A stretch of DNA of 64,000 nucleotides from Tubulanus polymorphus (GCF_964204645.1 NC_134025.1:15654001-15718000), one strand, 5' to 3'. Shown: positions 22,458 through 30,949, numbered from the stretch's first letter. The notes: generated from the letters alone by a model not told the origin. Numbers and translations are program-made.

Positions 22458-23705
22458 AAGAGTGGGAGTTATATCAATCCTTCTAAGAATCATAGAATAT
22501 CTAATGCTATTAAAGCAGAAAGATCACATCATATAATTACACATAATCCTTCTAATATTAATCCTGATGAAACTTTATATGTTAGAATTCCTCGATTAAC
22601 ACAAAATACTTTTTATGTTCCAAATAGTAATTATTTATCAGCCGATATAAAAGTAATCGGTAATAATAATAATTATGTTGTTGATAATGTTGGAAGGTAT
22701 TTGATTAAAAAGTTAACAATAAAGATTGGTCCAGAAACCGTTTTCTCATTAGATGATTATAATTTATTTATGCATTATAAAGATTTATGGTTAACTAAAG
22801 AAAATAGAAATAATATGATATTTCAAGGCATCCAATCAGAAAACCAAAATAAATTAAGATCAGGAGCTAATGACGCAATAGCAACTCGCACCGCAGATAA
22901 TTTCATAAAAAAGATTTATGGAAGCAAATATAAAATTCCATTAGACTTTGAATTGATAAATAACAATGCACCTTTATATAAATATGCAATTCAAGAAGAT
23001 GTTATATTCGAAATAACATTTGTTCCTGTAAATGGAATTGTATTATCTAGCGTTGTTAAAGATATGGGTTATAAATTATCGAATATATGTTTAGAATATG
23101 ATACAGTAACTGATGAAAATATTTCAAGTATAATTCAAACTAAATACAATCAAGGATTTTCATTATTATATGATTATATTGATAAATTTAAAACTGTAAC
23201 TATTAATGCAAATGATGAAATTATTAATGAGAGTATTAACTTCCCAAGAAGATCTATTAAAGGTATATTAATATTTTTTACCATTGCAACATATACTAAT
23301 GGCGCAATAAATGTTGATAATTATTATAATCCTGAAATAACAAAAGTAGAAATAACTATCGAAGGAATAGCAAATAAAATATTTTGTCAAGGAATGAGAA
23401 TGATAGATCAGTGGCCAGAAATTAGAAAACATTTTATGAATGAAAAAGTAAAATCATCTGAAAATTGTAATATTAATCAAATTGATTATTATACCGGTAA
23501 TAAATATGCATTATGGTTAGATTTTAGAACAACAGAGGATAATTCATTACATGGTTCTGGAAAAAAATTACAAAATACAAAAGATGGAATACAATTATTC
23601 ATGACAAAGAATAAAGGAATCAAACATTTTAAAATGCATATTTATATTATATCTGACGCGCAATTAAATATTGTAAATTCTCAATTGAATAGTGTTATGT
23701 ATTAG
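22458..23705 (+). pseudogene. Major capsid protein (double jelly-roll), start codon lost
   Basis: The frame is open from 22458 to the TAG at 23703-23705, about 415 codons. It carries features I associate with the Polinton major capsid protein: RIPRLTQNTFYVPNSNYLSA near the N-terminus, DYNLFMHYKDLWL, a NFPRRSIKGILIFF segment, GMRMIDQWPEIRKHF, and NKYALWLDFRTTEDNSLHG. It would form the hexameric capsomers. The normal start signal is present (TTTTTTTGTTAAATAA) but the next codon is AAG instead of ATG. A stop lies directly upstream and there is no other nearby ATG in frame, so a point change at 22459 has probably silenced an otherwise intact gene. Confidence 0.8.
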
Positions 23706-23737
23706 AATTTCAACTTTAATAAAAATTTATATAATAA

Positions 23738-24259
23738 ATGGAAGGAGGTAAAGTATATAAACATATTCCATACATCGATACACATGCAAATAATGATGGT
23801 TTATATTATGTGATACCTTGTAATATAGCTTTGATATTTGATCCTATTTTCAAAATTTATGAAACTAAACTAATAGAAATAGATAATAATAAAAGTGAAG
23901 TTGTTGATGATTTAAGTAATGTAATACCTTCTACATCTAATAATGTAATACCTACTACATCTAATAATGTAACACCTACTACATCTAATAATGTAATACC
24001 TTCTACATCTAATAATGTAATACCTTCTACATCTAATAATGAAATAATATTAAATTATGGTGAAAATAAAAATTATTGTGGATATTGTAATGGTGAATTT
24101 TCAAACGCTCCATCTAATTGGAATAAACATATGAATACAAAGGTACACATTACTAATGCGGTAGAAAGGATGAAAAAGTATAAAAATAAAACAACTATTG
24201 ACGATGATACGGTAGAGAATTTGAATAAATTGTTAGGGTCTGATAGTGAAAGTGATTAA
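23738..24259 (+). CDS. Zinc-finger protein with decapeptide repeats, 173 aa
   Basis: ATG at 23738 after ATATAATAA. Residues 1-55 are a hydrophobic/aromatic-rich unique region. Residues about 60-105 are five near-identical decapeptide repeats of the type NNVI/TP(S/T)TS. Then comes one C2H2-type finger (CGYCNGEF, then W-KH-x5-H). The C-terminus is acidic (GSDSESD). It is the last gene of the rightward block. Function unknown; the finger suggests nucleic-acid or protein binding. The 30-bp DNA repeat is probably unstable in copy number. Confidence 0.65.
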   Translation: MEGGKVYKHIPYIDTHANNDGLYYVIPCNIALIFDPIFKIYETKLIEIDNNKSEVVDDLSNVIPSTSNNVIPTTSNNVTPTTSNNVIPSTSNNVIPSTSNNEIILNYGENKNYCGYCNGEFSNAPSNWNKHMNTKVHITNAVERMKKYKNKTTIDDDTVENLNKLLGSDSESD

Positions 24260-24287
24260 AATATTAATTATATTTAACACAAATAAT

Positions 24288-24765
24288 AATATTGGTGGAA
24301 AATTGTATAAAATAATAGTAAATAAAAAGGGGGTTTTAAGTATTTAAGGTATTTAAGGTATCTAATACATATCTAATACATATCTAATACAATCTAATAC
24401 ATAAAATATCTTATTTTATAAACTGATATTCATATGGAAATTGAAACCTCAGTAATAATAAATAACCTTTATTATTTTCAAACTTATTCATATATTAGTT
24501 GAAAAAATAAAAATAAATTGGTTGAAAATTGTATAAAAAATATTTATTTTAAAAAAGGGGGTTTTAAGTATTTAAGGTATCTAATAGGATATCAGGTATT
24601 AGGGTATCTAATAGGGTATCAGGTATTAGGGTATCATGTATTAGGGTATCTAATACATAGGTATATAACTAGTTATTTTATATATTTATATTCATATGGA
24701 AATTGTAGTCTCAGTAATAATTTTGAACCTTTATTATTCTTTAATTTATTCATATATTCATCATG
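24288..24765. repeat. Direct duplication at the convergence of the two gene blocks
   Basis: 24288-24495 and 24519-24765 share GGGGGTTTTAAGTATTTAAGG, TATC(T)AATA words, CATATGGAAATTG and CCTTTATTATT. The duplicated piece includes the 3' end of the ATPase gene. Each copy also contains its own short tandem repeats (TCTAATACATA in the first, GGTATTAGGGTATC in the second). Confidence 0.7.
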
Positions 24766-25284
24766 TTATTCAGTAGGTATAATTTGATTTTCTTCCAATG
24801 ATTGTTGCATAGATTTTCTATCTTTGTTATAAAATAAAACTAGAAATCTAATGTTTTCTCTAAAGTCTTTAACAATTGAATTATATTTTTGATTTAAAAC
24901 CCATGTTGTAATCCCAAAATGTCTCCCAGAGAAAGCTAGATAACATAACTCACTTTCTCTAACTTTTGAATCATGTAAATTTGCGCAATCATCTATGATA
25001 AATAATGTAGTTGATCCTTTATAAGTATCAATTGCTATTTTTATACAATTATCTAAATTTTCTTTTACTGTTTTAGGATTTAATATAATAAACTTTTTTA
25101 TCTTAACTATATCTCTATTATATGTTTTATTCATTTCATAAGTAGGACAAAATAATATTATATTATTAAAATGATTCTTATAAATAGTTTCTAACAAGTC
25201 TAATATGAAATGTGTTTTACCACAATTGGTTACTCCAGTAACTTACATATTATGCGGTTCAAATATAAATAAATCTTTATTCAT
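24673..25284 (-). pseudogene. Genome-packaging ATPase (FtsK/HerA type), two in-frame stops
   Basis: ATG at 25284 directly follows the integrase stop (TAAATG). A Walker A motif GVTNCGKT (about 25230-25207) and a Walker B block TLFIIDDCA are present, followed by AFSGRHFGITTWVLNQKY, a typical sensor region of the A32-like packaging ATPases of Polintons. In-frame TAA at 25243-25245 lies just before the Walker A, and another at 24766-24768 precedes the last 30 codons (LLLRLQFPYEY) that end at TAA 24673-24675. The catalytic motifs are intact, but the stops should prevent full-length product. It would pump DNA into capsids. Confidence 0.8.
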
Positions 25285-26376
25285 TTATTCTTTTAATTTT
25301 ACTAGATAAAATCCATTCATTAAATTTATCATCATATCCCTATATTTCACCAAAGAATACTTTTTTACTTTAAGAGTTTTTGTTTTCAATACTTTTTCTA
25401 TTTTGTATTCTATTTCATCTGGATTTGGTACAAGTGATAATTCTTGTTCATAGAAATATCCTAATATTTCTTCATCTTTTAGATCTTCTAGTTTATAAAC
25501 AAATGGTTTAGTTAATATTATCTTTTTAATCTTGAATATTTCTTCTGTAAAATTTGGGGTATAACCTTTATAAAATGTTTTTCTATATTTAGATATTCTA
25601 ACGTGTTGTCCAATTTTAAATTTAGGTTCTCCGAAATCATGTGTAACAAATGCTCCATATAAATTATTCCAAACTATTTCTGAATTATCTTCTTTTCTAG
25701 CTTGTATAGGTTTCATACCAATACTTGAATGTTTAGAATTATTATAACCTTTCACTAAATCATCTAACACATCGATATATTTATATGTTTCATTAGCAGT
25801 AAAATATTTCCACATTCTAGTTTTCAATGTTTTATTAAATCTTTCTATAATAGATGCTTTTTTATCTGAATGTGTTGAAAAATAATCTACATCGTTATCA
25901 GATAATAGTTTTTTAAAATGTTTGTTATAAAATTCCTTACCTTCATCAAATTGTATCTTATCTGGAATAGCTTCTTTAAATATATTCTTAAAAGCGTTTG
26001 TAACTTCTATTCCGGTTTTATTTTTGATTGGAATTGACCATGCGTATCGACTGAATATATCTATAACATTTAATATCCAGAAATATCCTTTGTTGTATTC
26101 CTCTAAGTTCTTCATGTCAATTAAATCTGCTTGCCATTGTTAATCGATATATGAAACCATAACTTTTCTTATTAAATAAGTTTTATCCATTTTCTTGTGG
26201 ATTTGATATGTTGGTTGATTTGGTAACCATGATTTCAACTCACTATATTTTATATTTTCATTATCAGATTTAATTTTACTCCATAATTCTGAAACGTTAG
26301 AATATGATACTTCACTTTCTGGGTTATAATATAACTCTCTTAAATATTGTTCTTTTTTCGTCTTATTTTAATCCAT
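25285..26376 (-). pseudogene. Retroviral-type DDE integrase of the Polinton, stops present
   Basis: The catalytic domain shows the three acidic residues: WQADLIDM (first D), IQFDEGKEFYN (second D) and KASIIERFNKTLK (E), in the D-D-35-E layout. The C-terminal part has an SH3-like HVRISKYRKTFYKGYTPNFT segment usual for Polinton integrases. An in-frame TAA lies at 26140-26142, just before the first catalytic D. The frame is otherwise open back to TAA 26368-26370, directly behind a possible start ATG at 26376. A shorter product from ATG 26115 would lack the first catalytic aspartate. The enzyme makes the 6-bp target duplications. Confidence 0.85.
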
Positions 26377-26734
26377 TAATAATAGTTTAGATTTAGTTTC
26401 AATGGCTTTATGATTTGACTTATTTTCTGGTATAATAGGTTTATTGTCATTGGAATCATATTTATCATCAGATTTGAATTTTGATTTATATATTACACCG
26501 GATAATATGATAATTGTTACTAATCCAATTGTAATATATAATTTATAATTACTTCCAGCATTAGAAGAATCAGATGGATTATTACTTGAATCAATATCAG
26601 CTAAAGTCTGTGATTCATTTATATCAGTTAATTTCTTTGTCTTAGCTTTTTTAATTCTGAAGATCTTTTACCTAATTCTCTTGCCCATTTAATTTGTTTC
26701 TCGGATCTAGCCTTTTTCTTAACTCCATCACTCA
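26368..26734 (-). pseudogene. Small Polinton membrane protein, one frameshift
   Basis: ATG at 26734 (signal AACTAAAATAAATG) begins a basic helix (MSDGVKKKARSEKQIKWARE). The frame breaks at the A6 run 26647-26652. The continuing frame has a Ser/Asn-rich linker, one membrane span (LYITIGLVTIIILSGVIY, about 26545-26490) and a charged tail ending at 26368. It fits a short single-span protein with a basic N-terminus. Function unknown. It overlaps the possible start region of the integrase gene. Confidence 0.55.
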
Positions 26735-27330
26735 TTTATTTTAGTTAATTTTTGTTCTGATTCATTTTCTGTTTCACTGTTTGGTTGTAGTACATCTGTT
26801 TCGTTCTTACCTGATTTATATTCCATAGGCTTGATATTCGAAAATGTAATGACGCCAGTAGAAATTAATGTCATAACCGATCCTAATTGAAATGAAGCAT
26901 AACCAACCCATTTTTGTAATTCAGTCATAACTAAATAGTCATTTTTCAAATCACTATATAATTTATTTTCATCATTAATTGGTATTAACTGGTTACATAA
27001 CTTAGAATAACATTTGACAATACCATCTGAAATAGAATCATTTATTCTAGCTGATCTTGCTTCTTCATAAATCTTAAAATATTTTATTACTTTATCGGGT
27101 TTCATAGAGTCTAATTCTTGAAAAGTAATAATTCTATTTAAAAACTCTTTAGTTTTTCCACCGGCAATCAATAGTTCTAGATGATGCTTACAATATAAAT
27201 AGTATTCATAATCTATATTACAATTAACTTGAGCACAATTAGTTACAACTGTATCTTTATTATCACATATACCCAAATCATCTAATGTTTTTTCAATATC
27301 AATACTATTCTTATTAGTTTTCTTTGACAT
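26728..27330 (-). CDS. Polinton protein of unknown function, 200 aa
   Basis: Starts at ATG 27330 after a T-run and CTAATATAAATG. It contains Cys-rich positions (CAQVNCNIDY, CKHHLELL), a helical middle (FQELDSMKPDKVIKYFKIYE), an ENKLYSDLKNDYLVMTEL segment and a hydrophobic patch near residue 150 (GYASFQLGSVMTLISTGVI). The C-terminus is acidic. Similar proteins occur beside integrase in cnidarian-type Polintons, to my recollection, with no known role. Frame intact; its last codons overlap the start of the next gene (26734). Confidence 0.6.
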   Translation of the reverse strand: MSKKTNKNSIDIEKTLDDLGICDNKDTVVTNCAQVNCNIDYEYYLYCKHHLELLIAGGKTKEFLNRIITFQELDSMKPDKVIKYFKIYEEARSARINDSISDGIVKCYSKLCNQLIPINDENKLYSDLKNDYLVMTELQKWVGYASFQLGSVMTLISTGVITFSNIKPMEYKSGKNETDVLQPNSETENESEQKLTKINE

Positions 27331-27631
27331 TTATATTAGAAAAAAAAGCAAAGAAGATATTATAAGTATTCTTCAAATGATACTAGCTAGTTAAAGCTAA
27401 AGAATTCTAGTATTGACTACTGATACTAGCTATTTGAATTTAAAGAATTTCTATTTGAATCTATTCAAAATATAAAGTATTCTCTTTTTGAAAAGAAAAT
27501 ATTAAAAATATAATAGAATTCACTAGCAGTTGAAGTTATTGTTTTTTTAATATATTTTATTTGAATTCTATTTGATATCTCACTACTTTTGTTTATCTAT
27601 TAGGAGCAGTAATTATAACTGTCCAGATAAG
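27331..27631. other. AT-rich intergenic stretch, no gene seen
   Basis: Contains short repeated words (ATACTAGCTA, AAAGAATT) and the upstream signal of the 27330 gene. Nothing else is supported. Confidence 0.5.
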
Positions 27632-27847
27632 TCATTTCGGATCCTTGATATCAAATTCCTCAACGTATTGTTCATTATTTGGATCATTGTTCCATTGATC
27701 AATAAATTTCTTTGCATTTGTTAACTGTTCTAAATATAACTGTAAATCTAGTTTATTAGATTTGATTTGATTTTCTTTCTTTTCAAGAGGTCTTAAATTT
27801 TTCAAATTCCAAACAAGTTTTTTATTGTATTCATCATTCCTTTCCAT
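27632..27847 (-). pseudogene. Duplicated C-terminal fragment of the HNH endonuclease gene
   Basis: Residues 8-55 match the C-terminus of the 29621-30274 product: NKKLVWNLKNLRPLEKKEN then IKSNKLDLQLYLEQL. The catalytic His-containing half is absent. A further short duplicate of its 3' end (TCATTTCGGATCCT...AAATCCTCAAC) lies at 27951-27980, so this piece was duplicated at least twice. Confidence 0.75.
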
Positions 27848-28052
27848 TTATAAATCAAATTTTTATTAAAATTGATTAACATTTTAGAATCCTCTTCCAT
27901 TTCTTCGACTAACGTCATCCTTTTTCATTCCTCGCTGCTTTTTATGTCATTTCGGATCCTCGATAATAAATCCTCAACTGAAAATCAATTCAACGAAACG
28001 ACTGGTGGAAATATTATTTCATAAACACATATATTTATTATGTAAATTTTAG

Positions 28053-28385
28053 CGATCGATAATAGAACAATGGAGAACAATAGAAAAGCGGTCCAATCGG
28101 ACCGGTTATTGCGCAATACACAGTTATATTTTTATTCTGTAAACTACAGCATTCAAACATAGAAATGTAACCAATCAATATTGAGCAGCTGTTTCCGTCA
28201 ACAACGATCAATAATAGAACAATGGAGAACAATAGAAATGCGGCTAATCGGACCGGTTATTGCGCAATACTTAGTTAACAGTAAACAATCAATACAGAAC
28301 AACCGCCGCCATTAACAACGATCAATAATAGAACAATGGAGAACAATAGAAAAGCGGTTCAATCGGACCGGTTATTGCGCAATAC
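28053..28385. repeat. Three spaced 67-bp repeats with palindromic cores
   Basis: Copies at 28053-28119, 28205-28270 and 28319-28384 share CGAT(C)AATAATAGAACAATGG and end in a GGACCGGTTATTGCGCAATA core that contains two palindromes (ACCGGT, ATTGCGCAAT). Spacers are variable. The repeats lie between two leftward genes, upstream of the HNH fragment. They look like a protein-binding cluster (origin, enhancer or partition-like site), but no function can be proven from sequence. Confidence 0.75.
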
Positions 28386-28480
28386 TTAGTCAACAGTAAA
28401 CAATACAATATTAAAACAGATATATACAATCGGGATTACATTTTTGATATCTATATTACAAAGACCTTCAGTGTTATAAT

Positions 28481-29209
28481 TTATAATTTTGTCCAGAATT
28501 CTTTAATCACTGGATTGTTTCCAATAATTTCTTCAATTTCTGGTAAATATCTGACTACTTCACTAAATGCTAATCCTAATATTTTGAATTTTTCATATTT
28601 TATTAATCTACCTACTCTTCTCAGTTTTCTTTCAAAGCCGGCACTGATATCTATGTTCTTTTTAACCCACAGCCCCCAAGAAATCCCCTCATTTTCTTTA
28701 TCAAACATTGAAAACCCTATATTTAGATAACCCCCGAAAATGATGTGGTCCCATAGGTGATTTGCTTTTCTATTTAATATGGTTTTATAACTTTTTTTTA
28801 AGATATCAGTAATTTCAGCAAATGAAATAACTTCTACACTTTGTATTTCCAGAAAGTTTAAATGATCTGTGTCAATGATTAATTTAGATTTTAAAAACTC
28901 GTTCAACTCTTCTCCACTCATTTTCTTAGTTTTCGATTCTTTGAGTCCCAACAGCAATTTAAGTCGCATTGCTGGTAATTTTGGTAATTGTAGTTCGCGC
29001 GGTAATTGTTTATTATGTATTACATCACTCAAAATTTTCACCATTTCTTGATGATAGTCCAAATGTTCTTGTAATTTTTGTGAAGTTTGTTCGTCAATTA
29101 CGAGAGTTTTATCCTCCATTTCTATTGATTCCTGTGTTTCACTATCCATCGTTTCTGGTTCCTCTTCCGATGGTTGACTTGGAATTTCTGGTTGTTCTCT
29201 GTATTCCAT
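28481..29209 (-). CDS. Polinton accessory protein of unknown function, 242 aa
   Basis: The N-terminal 40 residues are acidic and Pro/Glu/Ser-rich, followed by a helical region. The C-terminal 100 residues read HLWDHIIFGGYLNIGFSMFD, GISWGLWVKKNIDISAGFER, KLRRVGRLIKYEKFKILGLA then FSEVVRYLPEI. I recall this C-terminal pattern (W-x-W/L-K ... RKLR ... GLSFSE) in invertebrate and mobile-element proteins without a defined activity. Codon use is less AT-rich than in the neighbours, suggesting separate acquisition. Frame intact; no strong TAAATG signal. Confidence 0.6.
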   Translation of the reverse strand: MEYREQPEIPSQPSEEEPETMDSETQESIEMEDKTLVIDEQTSQKLQEHLDYHQEMVKILSDVIHNKQLPRELQLPKLPAMRLKLLLGLKESKTKKMSGEELNEFLKSKLIIDTDHLNFLEIQSVEVISFAEITDILKKSYKTILNRKANHLWDHIIFGGYLNIGFSMFDKENEGISWGLWVKKNIDISAGFERKLRRVGRLIKYEKFKILGLAFSEVVRYLPEIEEIIGNNPVIKEFWTKL

Positions 29210-29214
29210 TTTAA

Positions 29215-29620
29215 TCTAAAAGATGTCGTGAAAATGAATTACTGTACTTAAATATGTTTAAAGGTTTCCCTACTTCATAATATATGTACTTACATTTAGA
29301 TTTAGAACTGTAAACTGTGTTTTGAGAGAGAATATCCAATACGTAGTATGTATGTGAAAGTTGATTTCTAACTGCCGACGTGGCGCACGTTCAACCAAAC
29401 TAATTACTTCTGCATGTTTGCCTGGATTGTAACAGATGTTCCTTTGTGATGTAATTGATTAATCCTTTTCAACTGAAATAGCACATTCGATCAATATTCA
29501 AATGAGGTGCGCCCCATTCAAGTGAATATGAAATACGGCACAGATGTTTTTGTAAACAACCTAATACAATTACATATAGGCGGTTTGACATAGATCGAGA
29601 GTAACCGGTTTTCTAAGCGC
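29215..29620. other. Intergenic DNA between the HNH and 242-aa genes
   Basis: About 400 bp, less AT-rich than the rest of the Polinton, with no frame, hairpin or repeat that I can support. Confidence 0.4.
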
Positions 29621-30274
29621 TTAAGCTCCAACGTATTTTTCATTATGTGTTGAATTCCATAATTCAACAAATGTCTTTGCTTTATCCAGTTGATCTAAAT
29701 ATAACTGTAAATCTAGTTTATTAGATTTAATTATATTTTCTTTCTTTTCTAAAGGCCTTAAATTTTTCCAGTTCCATATTAGCTTCTTATTATAATCATC
29801 ACTCATGTCAAATTTAGAAATCGGCAACACATGATCAATATGAAAGTATTCACCATAATTATCTATATTCATTTTATCATCGAATTGATATATTATCCAT
29901 GATATGAAAAATTCATCTGAACAACCCAATAAATTAGATAGTGTTTCTGAATGCGTTTCTTTGTTGAATAATTGTGTTAATCTAGATCTTAAACATTGTT
30001 TTAATCTAAAATTAAGATCTGTTTGATATCTTTCTCTCATATATTCTGTCATATAATCATTATAAGCTTCTCTATTATCATCTCGATATTGTTTGGTATA
30101 TAGTTTAGTACAAGTTTTACAGCAATATTGAAAACCATCTTTGCTAATCTTACGCTTATTAAATTCTGTTATAGCTAATTTATCTATTTCACATTTAGAA
30201 CACTTCTTGTAGTATATGTTTATGACACCAGTGTTATTTGTAATATTGATAGTTTGTAGTTGTTCTGATTCCAT
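29621..30274 (-). CDS. HNH endonuclease with N-terminal zinc finger, 217 aa
   Basis: Residues 25-55 form a four-cysteine finger (CSKC ... CCKTC). Residues 144-180 carry the HNH signature: FHIDHVLPIS (H145, D147, H148), then NKKLIWNWKNLRPLEKKEN with the conserved Asn residues. This architecture is common in HNH nucleases of large DNA viruses and phages, so a DNA-cutting role (homing, recombination or replication-linked) is likely. It is the outermost gene on the right; its start lies directly at the inner limit of the TIR, mirroring PolB at the left. Frame intact, while PolB, ATPase and integrase are broken. A partial duplicate lies at 27632-27847. Confidence 0.8.
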   Translation of the reverse strand: MESEQLQTINITNNTGVINIYYKKCSKCEIDKLAITEFNKRKISKDGFQYCCKTCTKLYTKQYRDDNREAYNDYMTEYMRERYQTDLNFRLKQCLRSRLTQLFNKETHSETLSNLLGCSDEFFISWIIYQFDDKMNIDNYGEYFHIDHVLPISKFDMSDDYNKKLIWNWKNLRPLEKKENIIKSNKLDLQLYLDQLDKAKTFVELWNSTHNEKYVGA

Positions 30275-30495
30275 TTATTATACATATTTTTTTTACTAAA
30301 TTGATTTTAGAAGTTCAATGATTTATATCATGTATTATTTCAATCACACTTTACTTACACTTTTAATGTTTAAAATCTAACTCATACAAATATGAATATT
30401 GAAATAATGTTGTAGATATATACTTTTATATTGAATAATTTGTCAATTTAAATGTTATTCATTTATATTTTATTCATGTATATGAATGTTTTAAG
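30275..30495 (-). promoter_or_regulatory. Inner right TIR segment and HNH leader/promoter
   Basis: Reverse-complement homologue of 12779-13010, ending at the HNH start codon with AATATGTATAATAAATG. It differs from the left copy by small indels, so the two ends are not being kept identical. Confidence 0.75.
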
Positions 30496-30683
30496 AGTAA
30501 TAGGGGTAATACGCATTCAGGCTAAAGGTTGAAGGGGCGAGTGAGTAAAAAATGAAAATAACAATAATTTCCAGTTGAATTAGGAGTGTGCGCGACTAAT
30601 TCAACTGGAAATTATTGTTATTTTCATTTTTTACAAGCTCGACCCTTCGACCTTTGGCCTGAAAGCCTATTACCCCTATTACT
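30496..30683. repeat. Right Polinton end: 188-bp fold-back palindrome
   Basis: Two 87-bp arms (30496-30582 and 30597-30683) face each other around a 14-bp loop. The inner half of each arm is perfect (GTAAAAAATGAAAATAACAA then TAATTTCCAGTTGAATTA). The outer half has about ten mismatches. The loop-proximal sequence is unrelated to the centre of the left-end palindrome. Confidence 0.9.
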
Positions 30684-30689
30684 GGGGTG

Positions 30690-30766
30690 AACTGTAGCTT
30701 AGATCATCCAGTACTGGATGATCTAAGCTACAGTTCACCCCCAAACTTATGATACGAGCCCCTGTG
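30690..30766. mobile_element. Right piece of the 108-bp palindromic MITE
   Basis: Completes the palindrome begun at 12339-12369: centre CCAGT/ACTGG at 30712/30713, end ...GAGCCCCTGTG. It is followed by ACTACAAT at 30767-30774, identical to 12331-12338. Confidence 0.85.
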
Positions 30767-30949
30767 ACTACAATAGGCCATACAATACAATACAGTACAC
30801 ACTAGGCCTATCATGCCTATTGACATGTAAATTGTTTTGGCAATAGACTGATATCCAATGTCTATTTCTACTTGATTTAAGAGGATATCTATTTTCGTCT
30901 GACGAAAAGGTCTTAATTTTCTCATGTTGAATTGAGAAAATTTAGCCAT
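30728..30949 (-). CDS. Possible host reading frame next to the Polinton
   Basis: A 73-codon frame starts at ATG 30949 (begins MAKFSQFNMRKLRPFRQTK), has a hydrophobic patch, and runs into the MITE at 30766. It may be a short exon or chance. I recognise no family. Upstream lies a TAGGCCTAC word typical of the flanking genome. Confidence 0.2.
   Translation of the reverse strand: MAKFSQFNMRKLRPFRQTKIDILLNQVEIDIGYQSIAKTIYMSIGMIGLVCTVLYCMAYCSHRGSYHKFGGEL

Larger units (their letters stand above)
12370..30683. mobile_element. Polinton/Maverick DNA transposon, 18.3 kb
   Basis: The element starts AGTAATAGGGG and ends with the reverse complement. It is flanked by GGGGTG at 12364-12369 and 30684-30689, the 6-bp target duplication typical of Polintons. 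It carries protein-primed PolB, retroviral-type integrase, packaging ATPase, and major and minor capsid proteins, and is strongly AT-rich compared with its flanks. Genes are in two converging blocks: rightward 13011-24259 and leftward 30274-24673. No adenovirus-type cysteine protease is recognisable. Several genes carry stops or frameshifts, so this copy is probably inactive, though a related active copy could exist elsewhere in the genome. Confidence 0.95.

Noticed and set aside
21387-22493. Antisense frames opposite the Polinton gene at 20985-22437
   Set aside because: AT-rich shadow frames; the plus strand carries the membrane and coiled-coil pattern.
16712-26370. Possible alternative genetic code, because several Polinton genes have in-frame TAA or TAG
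   Set aside because: TAA and TAG also end intact neighbouring genes, and frameshifts accompany the stops, so ordinary decay explains them.
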